From: Tyto alba
Taxonomy: Eukaryota; Chordata; Aves; Strigiformes; Tytonidae
Assembly: GCF_018691265.1 (NCBI RefSeq)
Contig: NW_024881278.1
Span: 5,639,501-5,703,500, forward strand
Length of the DNA: 64,000 bases
Direction of reading: 5' to 3'
This document shows positions 1 to 10,786 of this stretch, in pieces; the first letter of the stretch is position 1; every line of letters begins with the position of its first letter. The position numbers and the translations under genes were made by a program. The notes under the pieces were generated by a model. The model saw nothing but the letters and a program-made list of their open reading frames with translations. It ran no database searches and had not been told where the DNA came from.

Positions 1-1474
1 CTTCACATGTGAGGGCCTCTTTTTCTAAGAGACAGGGTTTGAAGGTGCTGCATAGGATATTGCATGTAAGGACACCACGGGCTCTTAGGTATGATAGGTT
101 TTCAGGAGCAGGATCCCTGTTCTTGTTGCAAGATGCCAACAACTCGCCTTTTGTTCAAAACAGGGTAAAGGACATTTTATCTTGAAAAATTACGGTCTCC
201 TAAAAATACAGACATCTGTAAAGAAGGTAGAACCTAGGATCACACACAGGAGCCAGCCAACAGGGCTCTTCAAAGAGAATTAGTGCAACATGTCCAAAAT
301 AACACTGGAAAAGGAAGAACTTAAGGGGAAAGCTGCCAAGTGTTTCTTTCAGATATTGCATGGAATGGGTTGTTTTACTCAGAACCATACAACATATAAG
401 CAGAAAAAGGGTTTAGTGTTTGCATCACATTATTTTTTCTATGTACGTATTGAAAATTGTAAGAGGGTAAACCTGCTTTAATATTTTTAAGTGAATTATA
501 CTTTTACTGACAGCTCTTAAACTGTGGTGATCTTAGAAGTTTTCCAGTGATGTGGTTGCCCTGCAAGAGATCGTAGCAAGAAGAGAGGGGAGTTACTTTA
601 CAGTTTTGGTTCTCTTAGGATCAGGCATCTACTTCCAAAAGCTAGTGGTCTCTGCAGGCACCAAAAGATCAGCAACCTCCAAACGATTTCAGACAAATCA
701 CCGTTTTGTGTCAGAAGAGGCTAGAGGCGATGTTCAGAGCAGCATATTAAACATAAAGCAGATAAAGCATCCCACACTTGCTAGGGTCGGCAGATTTTTT
801 CCTCCTATTTTGTTCCCAGGTAAACATTGCATGTTTGTGACTTTGACTCAAAGTGCACTGGACATACTTTTTGTTTAAAAGAGATTACTAATAGAAGCCA
901 ACAGGGTGAAGGGGAGGAAAGATGTAATCAAAGGAACTACTGAGGGAAGCTGAAGGAAGGATGAAAGTCAATACACAGGGAGGAAGATATTGAAAAGAGC
1001 AAACATTTTCAACGGAGAAAGATTCAAAAGTACTGACTGGCTGCAGGAGCCTGGAGCTGCTTAGGTGGGGAAGGTGATCCCTAACCTCATTAGCCAGCCC
1101 CCAGGGTGCCCTAGCAACTACACTACTGGCTGCAAGTTGAACCTGCCTGAGGTTGTGCTGGCTACTAAAATCCTCAAGTTCTGGCATCTAGTGATTATGA
1201 GAGTACAAGGTTACGAGGAAGGATATAGGATTGTTTATGTGAGTGTTATACGGCCAGTGACATTATCTAGTTAAAACATCAGCATAGCTCTTTCCAAGCT
1301 ACTCCAATAATAACTAAGGCAATCGTGGTCTTGGCTGTACACTGAGTCTGGCTGAGTCGTAGGCTGCAGACCAGACTCACTGGGTACTGTGGCAGCAGAA
1401 GTTGCTATATTTAGAGCACCTTCTCTTTCGGACATTTAACATGGGGCACTGAGATGGAAGGGATCTTGAGGAAG
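1..1474. other. Unassigned non-coding DNA
   Basis: No gene, tRNA or recognisable repeat is seen here. Short open frames occur on both strands but have no recognisable domain. Two small details: a hairpin with 9-bp perfect arms (1343-1351 with 1371-1379), and an RFX-like sequence GTGCCCTAGCAAC at 1106-1118 that departs from the X-box consensus at one position. Both could be chance. Confidence 0.5.
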
Positions 1475-2215
1475 GTCATTGTGCATATTCCTCCATGCTA
1501 AGGCAACATCTCCTGCACCTCTAGCAAGAGAAACTCCACATGCCTCTTGCCAATCTTTTCCAGAGCTTCACTGTTCTTGCTTTTGGAAAGACTTTTCCTA
1601 ATACATGACTCAAATCTTCTTTGCTGCCAGGTTTTTCTTATTCTTTTGGTCATGGGTATGGAAAACAGTTTGTTCCCTTCCTCTTTGCTGCAGCCTTTTA
1701 TACGCTGGAAGACTGTTATCATGTCTCCCCTCAGTCTTCTCTTTAGAGCAAACAATCCAACTGTGTTCAATCTTTCCTCACAAGTCATGGTTTTTAGACC
1801 TCTGATTGTTCTCCTCCCTTTCCTCTGAACTCTCTCCAATTGGGCCATGCCTTTCGCGAAGCATGATGCCTGCAGGAGAACACAATGCCCTGGGTGAGGC
1901 CTCACTGGCACTCAGCAAAGTGCAAGCATCGCTTTATGAGTCTCGCAGACTCTACTTCTGTTTAAACATCGCAGTGTGGCATTTGCCTTTTTCTCAGCTG
2001 CATACTATTGTTGATGTATGTTCAGCCTGTGATCCACAGCCCCTGGTCCTCTGGTTTCTTTTCTGTGGAGCTGCTATGCTGGCAATTGTTCCCTCTTTGC
2101 TGCTTGCGTAGGTCAATGCATGGGGTAGATGGAGCAAACACCTACTCCATCTTCCCCTGCCCCCAAATCCACTTAATGTCAATTTTACGCTTTTCCTACT
2201 TAATATAGAGTCCAT
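1475..2215 (-). mobile_element. CR1/L3-type LINE fragment, antisense, 3' part of ORF2
   Basis: This block matches, read on the minus strand, the 3' half of the ancient CR1/L3 non-LTR retrotransposons of amniotes. Landmarks on the plus strand are the antisense of the RT C-terminal region: TCATGTCTCCCCTCAGTCTT near 1719, a TTTTTAGACCTCTGATTGTT stretch near 1790, CTCTCCAATTGG near 1831, GGTGAGGCCTCACTGGC near 1892 and GCCTGTGATCCACAGCCCC near 2025. The order and spacing follow the family over about 700 bp. Divergence is high, with many substitutions and small indels, so this is an old fixed copy. The left edge near 1475 and right edge near 2215 are approximate. It lacks the 5' part of the element, as is usual for 5'-truncated LINE insertions. 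Confidence 0.88.
1498..1911 (-). pseudogene. Decayed CR1/L3 ORF2 C-terminal fragment (137 codons still open)
   Basis: The minus-strand frame reads like the conserved tail of a CR1-family ORF2 polyprotein (endonuclease plus reverse transcriptase), downstream of the RT catalytic core. Visible landmarks in order are LERVQRKG, a GLKTMTCEERL segment, LFALKRRLRGDMITVFQ, IKGCSKEEGNKLF and RRFESCIRK. These correspond in family members to the region just before the stop codon. About 100 residues align in register, followed by a tail that diverges from the usual 'W-LP-VV' ending, probably after a frameshift. Only the C-terminal part survives; the RT palm motif and the endonuclease domain are absent. 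The open frame is probably fortuitous survival rather than a functional gene. It lies wholly inside the LINE fragment at 1475-2215. The family call is firm; the exact subfamily is not. Confidence 0.82.
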
Positions 2216-3014
2216 GCGTTGAGGGAGTGTTGATTATCAAATGGATGGGAAGAGTTCTTTAATAAAATAACAAGGATACAATAACACGGCAGGTATGCAG
2301 CAGCAGGCAGTAGTATGTAGGTTTGGGTTTAGGTAGTAAAACATCGGACTTTGTTCTCATCAATGGTTCTTCCTTTGAAAATCGAAAACACTTAAGCTAC
2401 AGGAAAACAAATGTAAACTCCCAGTTATTTTTTTAGCAATTCTGGGTGAATCCCTCAAGCTGCTGTGTCTCTTGCACTTTGTATTTTTTTCTTTTCAGAG
2501 GTAAGACATGATCACTTTTATTTTTGCATAGGAGACTGCTTTCTGTGCAGCATGAAAAGGTGTGTTCCTCCCTTGGTGCTGGTCCATGACTGGACAATAC
2601 AGATGTTGGGGGAAGAGAACAATTATCTGGACATTTGACATAAATCACTACTGACCCTCCAAGCAGGTCATTCCTTAGCTCCTTCTTAGTAGTTTTACCG
2701 GAATAGCTTCTTTATCTCAAAATCTTCTCTGATAGTCATGGAATATGTTTGGAAACAGGAGATATGTCTACCTGTATTTTACTGTAAGTGGGGGGATATA
2801 TTTAGGGGGGAATTTTTTGTGTGCACTCCCCAGCCAGAGAACATGAAAGTTCAGCTTCAAGGTGCCTGACTGAGGCAATGGCTCCTACCAGGGGAGGCAG
2901 CACATCAAAATGTTGCTTTCTCTGGCAGAATAATGGAGATCTGGTACAGCACCTTCTAATTTTTCAAACAGCACAAAGTGCAATTCCAAATTAACCAGCA
3001 CACCTCCACCTTCA
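2216..3014. other. Unassigned non-coding DNA
   Basis: Moderately AT-rich sequence between the LINE fragment and the MIR copy. No gene or repeat is recognised. A short stretch around 2886-2900 loosely resembles a CTCF core but contains an extra base, so it is not called. Confidence 0.45.
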
Positions 3015-3172
3015 TTTTTCATTTTACTTAACCTCTCTGTGTCTGTTTCCCCATCTGTAAAACTGAGATAATACTTACCTACCTCACAGGGATGTTATGA
3101 GGATTAATTAATTGATGTTTGTACAGTGCTTTGAATATGCAAAGCGCTATATGTGCTAAGTATTATTATTTA
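3015..3172 (+). mobile_element. MIR SINE fragment
   Basis: This is a clear copy of the mammalian-wide interspersed repeat (a tRNA-derived CORE-SINE), plus orientation. The MIR landmarks appear in order: CTTAACCTCTCTGTGTCTGT near 3038, TTCCCCATCTGTAAAACTGA near 3048, TACCTACCTCACAGGGATGT near 3076, GTTATGAGGATTAATTAATT near 3094, GTACAGTGCTTTGAATATGC at 3121, and a terminal GCTAAGTATTATTATT. The tRNA-like head is missing or unrecognisable. MIR copies predate the bird-mammal split, which fits the divergence seen. Confidence 0.9.
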
Positions 3173-5039
3173 GTTTAAATGCAGCTGAATAGGTTTTGAA
3201 TGCTGGGAGAGAGCTCTGTCACTGACACCAATCTATCACAACGTGGCTAATGACACAGCTTTGGGAACCAAGCAGACAATTTTCTTATTCTGTGCCATAA
3301 TTAGTCAATATCAATAACCAAAAAAAACCCCTTGGCAAGAATTGCAGGGATTGACCACTACGAGATCACTCCAGAAATCCCAGTCCAAATACCTCACAAT
3401 GGGCTCAACCAGAAACAAATGGATCATCCTCAAAAATCACCCAGCTCAGATGGGAATTAAGAGTATCTGTGGGGCTGGAAGAACACGCTAGTGCCCCATG
3501 GAAAAAGTAGAGCATTGTCCAACTTGAGAGCATGAATAAATATGAATAAAATATTTAGGGGGGGGAGTTTTTTTCTCTTCAGCATGGCGTCCAGCAGACA
3601 TAACTAAGAGCATCACCTGCCCCCTGCGTGCACGCAAAAGGTCTCCAAGCCAGTATTTGTTCTGGTGTGTTTAATAAGCCATGGTAGTGCCAGCAGAAAA
3701 GGGGACTGTCTAGCTGGAGATACAAAAGGCTGGTTAAGAACTGGTAATATGGGGTGTGTACATATACACTGGGGGAGAGGAACTTCTTCAAAGAAATACA
3801 AGGAAATACTCTATAATTTTTCTCTTGGCTGCAGATTTATTTCAGTTTTAGTAGTTCTTATTCAAATTCATCAGGGGTAATTAATGAAAGATATAGGAAG
3901 GCCAGCACACACCTAGGATCCTCTGTTTGTAGCTTGAATTATGTTGAGCTGTTTGGTCTATTGGTTCACTACCTCAAGCCTAGTGCAGTATTGTCATCCT
4001 TTGCTTTACAACACAGTCATTATATCCCTAAACCACATTGTGATACACTGTGGCTTCTGTTTACGACTCCCGAAACTCCCACTCCATATATCACCTGCCA
4101 TAAAACCCATCAAACTGCTGCTAGTAAAATGGTGCACAGTGGTCTAAGTAGGAGCCAGGCAAATTGTGTGATACCCTACTGTGGTTAATGAGAGTGAAAA
4201 TGTGGTTAGGATTTTATTCAGGCGATGTTCATTTGCAGGGCCATTGTAGTGAGGTGGCAAAGAAAAGAGTCTTTTGTTAACCTGAATGACAATATATTTT
4301 CTATTGTACGAAGTAGCTGAATGCAGAGTTTGCCAAGTTATACATCAATTGTAAATAAGTCAAACTGTGACCTTGAATGGCTACATTTTTATTGCTTGGG
4401 GGTCTTGAAAACTAATTAATACACTGAGATGTTATAGCGACCATATGAAACCTGTTACTGGAATTTAAATGATTGCAGAGCAATTCAGACCAGTCATTGG
4501 CAAGTACAAAAATATAAAAGGTAATCTAGATGTGTGTGTCAGGAAGATTTTTTTTTCTTATTTTCTGTTCAAGGGCTGTTGTAATGAATGTGCCGTTCAA
4601 TTGTCTAGAGATGTAGAGGAAACAGAAATTCTGGTGGAGGTGTGGTCCATGCTGCAGATCCCAAAAAGGTGACACTGAGCCCTGCTCCAGCTGGGTGGTG
4701 AAGCCTGCTCCCGATTTAATCAACACTTTTAGCCCCTGAAGCCAAGGGCATACTCAACTGCATCCCAACATTGTTTTGGGCTGAACCCAGGGTATAAATC
4801 TTTTCTTCTTGTCCCTTCCCCTTCTGCGCTGCTTTATGGAGGGAGAAGATCTGGGCATGTGGGACCAGTGTCTGGGACCAGCTCATGGTCAGCATCATGG
4901 GGATGCTGCAGTAGCTCGTGCCACGGGATGTAGATGTGATTGGTGGGGGCTTAAGTAGAGCCAAAGCTCTCAATAGCAGGATTTGCGCCCTCCTGGAGCA
5001 AATAGTTACAAGTTTAATTTCACAGTCCAAAGGGAGATT
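3173..5039. other. Unassigned non-coding DNA
   Basis: Nothing gene-like is seen. There is a small local repetition of TGGGACCAG around 4859-4881 and a run of eight G residues near 3559. Open frames such as 3934-4188 on the plus strand have no recognisable domain and look like chance. Confidence 0.45.
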
Positions 5040-5156
5040 TTAATTTCACTAGATGCTTAAGCACTTAGGCAATCTTAAATATGTTAAAAAAAAAAAAAAA
5101 AAGGGCCACTGAGGCCAAGAGAACTTTTCACATGCTTAAAATTAAGCATGTGATAT
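5040..5156. repeat. Ancient palindromic repeat fragment with 26-bp hairpin
   Basis: A near-perfect hairpin is formed by TCACATGCTTA (5128-5138), a 4-base AAAT loop, and its exact reverse complement TAAGCATGTGA (5143-5153). Upstream, GATGCTTAAGCACTTAGG (5052-5069) repeats the GCTTAAGCA theme, and CCACTGAGGCCAAGAGAACT precedes the hairpin. From memory, this arrangement of an inverted 'CATTGAAGTCAATGG'-like motif and a 'CATGCTTAAAGTTAAGCATG'-like hairpin occurs as a high-copy ancient repeat in turtle, crocodile and bird genomes. I cannot name the family. A run of 17 A residues (5086-5102) interrupts it. Confidence 0.6.
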
Positions 5157-5301
5157 AAAACCCCTCCTTGTTAAGTCCTGAGTAGTGTAAAAATTGTCAA
5201 AGCAGTTGTCAGTTGATTAGTTTCCACAATCTTCATCATGTTTCTGCTTGTAGTTGTCTCATTCATTAAAGAGCAATGTAGTTTTTTGTTTGTAGTTGCT
5301 T

Positions 5302-5329
5302 CCCTTCCTTCCCCACCCCCTTCACCCCC
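5302..5329 (-). other. Potential G-quadruplex sequence (minus strand)
   Basis: On the plus strand the C runs CCC, CCCC, CCCCC and CCCCC are separated by 6, 1 and 4 bases. The minus strand therefore fits the G3+N1-7 rule for an intramolecular G-quadruplex. No promoter or gene start is recognisable next to it. Confidence 0.6.
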
Positions 5330-7071
5330 TAATTTTTAATTACAAGACCACATCTTCAGTGATATGTAGCTTGAAGACAGGGAAGCCGAGTTTTACCTTA
5401 GATTGAAATTTTGCATACATTTTGCCTTAGGTAAAAAGTTGATTTTCCCTCCTCAGCTAACAGAAAGTAAATTAAGGCAGGCGTGTATAACAAAACCAAA
5501 ATTTTGTAGCTGTGTTGTGTGTTTTTTGACTGTTTCTGCTGTTGTACAAAAAATTACATTAAATTAAAAAGGCCTATTTATAAAACAAACATTTTGTAGG
5601 CAAAAAGGAAATGCAACCATAATAAAATTGTCAGTCTCAGTGGAATGACTGTATTGTACTGGGCTTTCGAAGAAAATCAGGCTGGCTCCTTCAGAGGAAA
5701 TCTGATTTCAATTTAAGAGTCTTATTGAAGAAAACAGCACCACAAAAGGGGAAATTAAACCATAAAAAGTGCATTAAGATAATGTTAAGGATCTAACTTA
5801 CCACCGCAAAAAACAAAGCAATCTAAAGTTGAGATAGAAACTTTATCCTTAGTGGCGAAGTATCGCAGATGCCACCAGAGGCGGTGGGAGAGGACGGGAG
5901 GTGTGTGCAAGCTGCAGCGAGCTGTGCTGGGGGGGTGGTTAAGGTTAAGAAAGACGCTATGTAAAAATGGCACCTTCTCGCTTCACAGACCATCTCCGAT
6001 GTGAATTCTGCGTCATAGCTGCTTAATCCACTGAACGAAAGAAATTTTTAGTGCTCTGCTTTTCCCTGGCTAGCTTGGTGGAACCTGTACAGCCACAGAG
6101 AAGGAGCTGGATTATTTTGTGGCTCATGCACCGCCAAGAGATTAGATAATGAAAGCTCTGGTCTTGCAGTCGCTTCCAAGGGTGTGGAGATGCATTCATT
6201 TCAAGGAGAAGCAGTTCAGTTCAGCAGTGAGACTTCCTATTCACAGGGGTTAGGCTGAGAGCTCTTTCCAAAATGACTTTGGTTTTTGAAGCTGAATACT
6301 GTGAAAATCTTAAAGAAACCAGAAGACATGTTAATTTGATACTTTGATGGCATGTGAGTGTCTTAAGAACAGCTAATTTTATGCAGGTGTGGCTACAGGT
6401 GAGTGCTGGGTGGGTTCAAGGCTGTGCGTATTCAACTGAAGCACAAGCCATAGACCAGAAGTTAGCTGGGGAGCGACCCCTGTATTGATGGTCAGGTCTA
6501 CAGAAAATACTTTGTCTCCTCTGTCCCATCCTCGGGCATTGTGTCCATCTGCCAGGGTGGCCGGTTTGTCTGTAACACGTTTCTCTCCTCACCATGCAGA
6601 TACAGTGCGTGGGTGCACCTGGTGGGGTGAGAGCGAGTGCTCTGCGGCATGCGAACATTCCAAATCCTTTGCGGTACCTTTATGATGCACCTCTCTGAGT
6701 TAGTGCTATTACAGCACAGCGGGTGAAGCTTCCAAATGAAGGTGTCTTGTCCCTGGCTCCAGCATAGCGTTGTATTGTGCACCGTATGCGGGAACAGCAG
6801 CAGCTAACCTTCATGTTGGGTTAGCTCTGCTCCTACAGATATCCCTATGGTCCTGTCGGTTGCTTGTGGAAGTCCTTCCCCAAGCATTTTTCATTCTGGA
6901 GGAATGCTGCTTATCAGAGTTACATATGTTCACTTTTTAAGCCTCCCAGCTGGCTAGCACAGGAGGGAAGTGTTATTTCCATTTTGTTGTGAGGAAACCA
7001 AGGCATAGGGGGATCAGGTGGCATGAGATTGTGGGCTGCTGGGTATCCCTTAACTGCATGGGCCACCTTAT
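5330..7071. other. Unassigned non-coding DNA
   Basis: No gene or interspersed repeat is recognised. The part at 5400-5800 is AT-rich, low in CpG and 3'UTR-like in texture, but there is no linked coding sequence. Several overlapping open frames at 6416-6782 on the minus strand lack a recognisable domain. Confidence 0.45.
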
Positions 7072-7096
7072 TTGAGTTAGCTTATAGCTAGCTCAA
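7072..7096. repeat. Short hairpin, 11-bp arms
   Basis: TTGAGTTAGCT (7072-7082) and AGCTAGCTCAA (7086-7096) pair at 10 of 11 positions around a 3-base TAT loop. No terminator role is implied in a eukaryotic genome. It may be a remnant of an old palindromic repeat like the one at 5128-5153. Confidence 0.6.
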
Positions 7097-7611
7097 AATG
7101 CTTGCTACGACTTGGGAAATACAAAAATGCCTTCATGAAACAGCTGCTGGGAAGGCTTTAGGTGCCATAGTTTCTGCCATGAAGCAGAGAAACAGATGGT
7201 GACTTCTGAAGATCTCTTCATACTTTCAAAATGCTTTCACTAGGATTATATTTTATGCAGGTTTTGACCTGGAGTATACCTGTCCTGGTTGGGTGTATCA
7301 TACGTATTACATGTGGAAAAGAAATCAAGTATATGTAAATGGGTAAAAAAGGCAAACTTCAGTAAGGACACCATTGCCATGGAGTGCAAGATGATGGGAT
7401 GGATTTGCGCAGCTATTGGCTTTGGAAGTGACCCCAGCCTCCGTGTGATTTGGGAACTCTGATCCTGTGTCTGCACCACCACCGGTGCAGCCTGCGTGTG
7501 TCAGTGGTCTCTCTCCCATGTGCTTCCTGCGCTTGGGTAGCTGATGTCCCGTTCTGTCCTGTCCCAAGATGTTTGGTTCTTAAAAATAGGGACCTACAGC
7601 CTGTAGTCACT

Positions 7612-7650
7612 ATGGGAGTCAGACTCCCTTGATGTCAACGGGGCTTATGC
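7612..7650. repeat. Inverted motif, possible ancient repeat remnant
   Basis: GGGAGTC (7614-7620), a single A, then GACTCCC (7622-7628) form a perfect 15-bp palindrome. It is followed by TTGATGTCAACGGGGCTTA. The combination of GGGAGTC, GACTCCC and a TTGATNTCAANGGGGCTT motif resembles the same old sauropsid repeat motif seen at 50439-50474. The family name is unknown to me. Confidence 0.45.
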
Positions 7651-8471
7651 CAGAGGGAAAACTGGAGAGCTTGCTAGAACATTTGTGCATCTAGAAATTG
7701 GAGAAAGTTTTGAAGAGAGTAGAAACATAAACAAAAATAAATAAAACATAAACATAACCCCCTAAACTAAAACATATTCATGCATTTACAATCATCAAAA
7801 TCCCAGGTTAGGCAGATGAAAGAGATTTCAGTGTGTTACAAGTCATAGCAATAATAGCCTTGGGACATTGGCTGGTCTATTCTATTATGTAAAAGTCTTG
7901 CAGCCTTGTAATGGTTCCACAGATTAAGAAGTGCTATGTACCAGTTTTAAATATTTCTTTAAATTAAGACTTTCTGCTTCTAACTGAAATCTCCGCTGAA
8001 TATGATGGTATAATAGGGTGCCCTGTTCCATCTGTGTAAATAACACAGAGAGATTTTCTCTTGTTGAAATACCTGCGTTAAAAAAATGCAGCAATAACTT
8101 GAGACTTCAAAGGTCTAACTTCAAAAGATTTCTTGCATTCTGCTTGACGGGACAGCATCTTATGCACACATGCTTTTTCACTGCTAAATGCCTTAATAAT
8201 GAGCTTGAGTTCAGATTTTGTGAATCAGAGCCAAGTAACTCTGTTTTATTATATTTGCTGGGAAATGAACTAGCTCTGGGTAATTAGGAAAGCAATTTTA
8301 TTAGCATCTATTTCATAAAGATTGTTTTTTAATCAGAGTCAGAACTTACTAGAAATGATTCTTTTATTTTTATTGCATGGGTCTCTTGAACGGTGCAGGC
8401 CGCCATGGGTCTTAACCCATAGCAAACTCTGCACACTGAAGGCAGCAGTATCACTATTAATCTGTGACAAT
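7651..8471. other. Unassigned AT-rich DNA
   Basis: AT-rich sequence with A-rich stretches near 7725-7790. The open frame at 8018-8287 on the plus strand (89 codons) has no recognised domain. Nothing else can be supported. Confidence 0.45.
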
Positions 8472-8578
8472 GTTATAAAATAACCCTAGGATGGTAGTCC
8501 CCTAAGTAACACTGCAGAAGCTAATAATTACTGTAGTGTGGTTTACTGCATGATGCCACCCTAGGGCTAAATTATAAC
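8472..8578. repeat. Snap-back palindromic element of about 105 bp (MITE-like or pri-miRNA-like)
   Basis: The two halves fold onto each other almost end to end. The outer arms pair GTTATAAAATAACCCTAGGA (8472-8491) with CACCCTAGGGCTAAATTATA (8557-8576). The inner arms pair GTAACACTGCAG (8506-8517) with CTGTAGTGTGGTTTAC (8531-8546). The apical loop is about 13 bases (AAGCTAATAATTA). By eye, about 70 percent of positions pair over a 50-base arm. This is what a decayed palindromic MITE would look like; a microRNA precursor is an alternative. No flanking target-site duplication is obvious. Confidence 0.6.
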
Positions 8579-9109
8579 TGTCCATGCATTTGTGCACCGT
8601 AAAGATGACAGGACACAAGGAACCTGTTTTCCTCTGCATCTCAAGACATGCCATAGACAATCAAAGAGGAGCCATCTCAAGACCATGAGGGGAGCTGGAG
8701 GACAATTTAGGAGCTGGGTGTAGGGGTACAGAGGCAACGTAGGGACCAGGAGAGAAGATTTTGATTCGATTCTGTACTTGGTTTTAATTTCCCGTTAGGA
8801 GGACTTGGCATTAAGTTAGTGATGGCACTGGGAGAAGAAGCAGTAGTGTGAGGAAAGACCAGTAGAGCACCTTTTCTCTTTCTGGAGGTGCCTTCATAGA
8901 AAAAGGAAATGCAAGTGTACCCAGCAAAGGGTAAATACCTTTGGTTTTTGATGGTTTTGATTCACTGGCCAAACCAGGAGGGGAATAAAATATATCAGGC
9001 TTAGAATAATTATAATGGGAAAACCCATAACAAAGCCCCTGTTTTCTCAGAGAAACAGGAAGATAAGAGAGATTTTTATTTAGCGGAATGAAAGTTTTTA
9101 CTTTGATTT
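8579..9109. other. Unassigned non-coding DNA
   Basis: No gene or named repeat is visible. Mixed-composition sequence with no long open frame. Confidence 0.45.
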
Positions 9110-9320
9110 TGAAATCTTATTATTTAATGTTGGCAAATTTCTAAGCACAGAAGATTATTTTAAAATGAAAAATTAAACCAGTGCTCTTTGAAAGTGTTTT
9201 CAGAAAACATTTTGAGTTCTCTGAATGTTTTAAAGTTTTTTCAGAGTTACTTAATGAACTTTACATGAAATTCCAAATATTTTTGGTTCCTTGAAATTTC
9301 ATTTTTTTGGTGAATGAAAG
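9110..9320. repeat. AT-rich, locally palindromic block (possible old repeat)
   Basis: The block is dominated by alternating A/T-rich words with many TGAAA and TTTCA elements, including the palindrome TGAAATTTCA near 9292 and CATGAAATTCC near 9264. The texture resembles AT-rich ancient repeats common in archosaurs and turtles, and a similar texture appears at 44340-44500. No firm family assignment can be made. Confidence 0.35.
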
Positions 9321-10719
9321 AATAATGACTTTAAGAGATACTTAGCTGCAAGCACCTGCCCATCACAGGTAGTAAGTGGGCCTTCCAGTGCTTTTGACAT
9401 GGAGCTCTGTGGTCACTGCTGAGCAGAGAGGACTTGGCCATGACAGATGCTGGGGCTGGGACACATCCAGATCCAGGTGAATAATAAAGATAGGTGTCTT
9501 CTGAAAAATGTATACCTACACTTGTGTTCTTATCACAAACAAAATCTGGGTTGGAGGCAGTTGTGAGGTAAGATCCAGATTCGTTCTTGTATCTGATTTT
9601 GTTTCTTGAAAGACTGAGTTCATATGAGATTAGTAGTAACAAAGGAGTGGGTGATAATTTAATGGGAAGAGTGGGAGGATCTTTTATGCAAAAGGCGTCA
9701 GCTGAACTTCCAGAGGTGCTTGATGGGGCTACCCTTGTACCTGCAGAGCACAGCCTGCCTTTTTGAAACAGCAGGCATCTGGAACAAAGTGATTATCTGC
9801 CTGGCTCCCTCATCACCAGGCTTTTGTGGGTGCAGTCATACATTTTCTAAACTTGGTCTGGCATAGAGACTCTCTGGAAAGGAGACAAGAGTTGGGAGGA
9901 GAGAGGTCCCTTGCAGTTTGAGAGTTTGTGCAGAGAGAAGAGAAACCTGAATGTGTGCTCAGCCAGTTCCAGACACAAGAACTCAGTACCAAGCCTGGAG
10001 CTTGACCTGAACCTGCTTATGTTTTGGAGGTCGCCTTTGGGTTTGTTTCAGGCCAAATCATTATGAGATTGAAGAGAAAGTTTACATCAATTTTGAATTG
10101 CCTGAACAAAGCAAAAATGTTTTAGAACTGAAAAGGGAGAAACATATGTTACACAGAGGAGAAGCATCAGGAAGAACAATGAGAGAGTCAAGTGACTAAC
10201 GATGAGGTTTCTGAGACTTTGCTGCAAAAATTTTGTAAAAGGAGGCTCCTGAAAACCTTTCAGATGACTGTAGAGTGATCTCATTCTCCAGGTGGAGAAA
10301 AATTATAAAAAAGGGTATATTTTCCAACTTTTTTTCATTTATACTTTACAAAGCTTATTTCATTTGGAGAAAATAATTTAAAACCCCCTATTATCTAGGT
10401 GTCAAAACCCACATCACGAGAGAGAGATTCAAGCCAGAGGCCTTACATAAGAGACCTTCTGCCTTCCTCATGGTTCATGGCCTCATCTGGTGGTACTTAT
10501 GGTCCTCCACAGTTGATGGTTGTATACTGTTGGGTGAAGGTGAAAGCCAAATGGTTTTAAGAAAGAGGTGCGAAGCAAAAGAGCAAGACAGTGAAAGAAA
10601 GAGGAAAGAAGTAAGACCCTCTTCCCACAGTGCACACAGCAGGGACAGTTACTGCTGCCCACTTCTCCCAGAGTTTGAATGCTTAACTTTGCATCCCATA
10701 TACAAAAGTATTTTGGTTC
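9321..10719. other. Unassigned non-coding DNA
   Basis: Nothing gene-like is recognised. The minus-strand open frame at 9331-9642 (103 codons) and the opposing frames at 10470-10785 lack any known domain. The latter overlap the following microsatellite, which argues against coding. Confidence 0.45.
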
Positions 10720-10786
10720 ACATATACATACATACACACATACATGTATATATAAAAAAATATATATAGACACACCCACACACAAA
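10720..10786. repeat. Compound TA/CA microsatellite
   Basis: Interleaved CATACA, TACATACA, TATATA and CACACA units with an internal run of seven A residues. This is a simple low-complexity tract. Confidence 0.9.
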
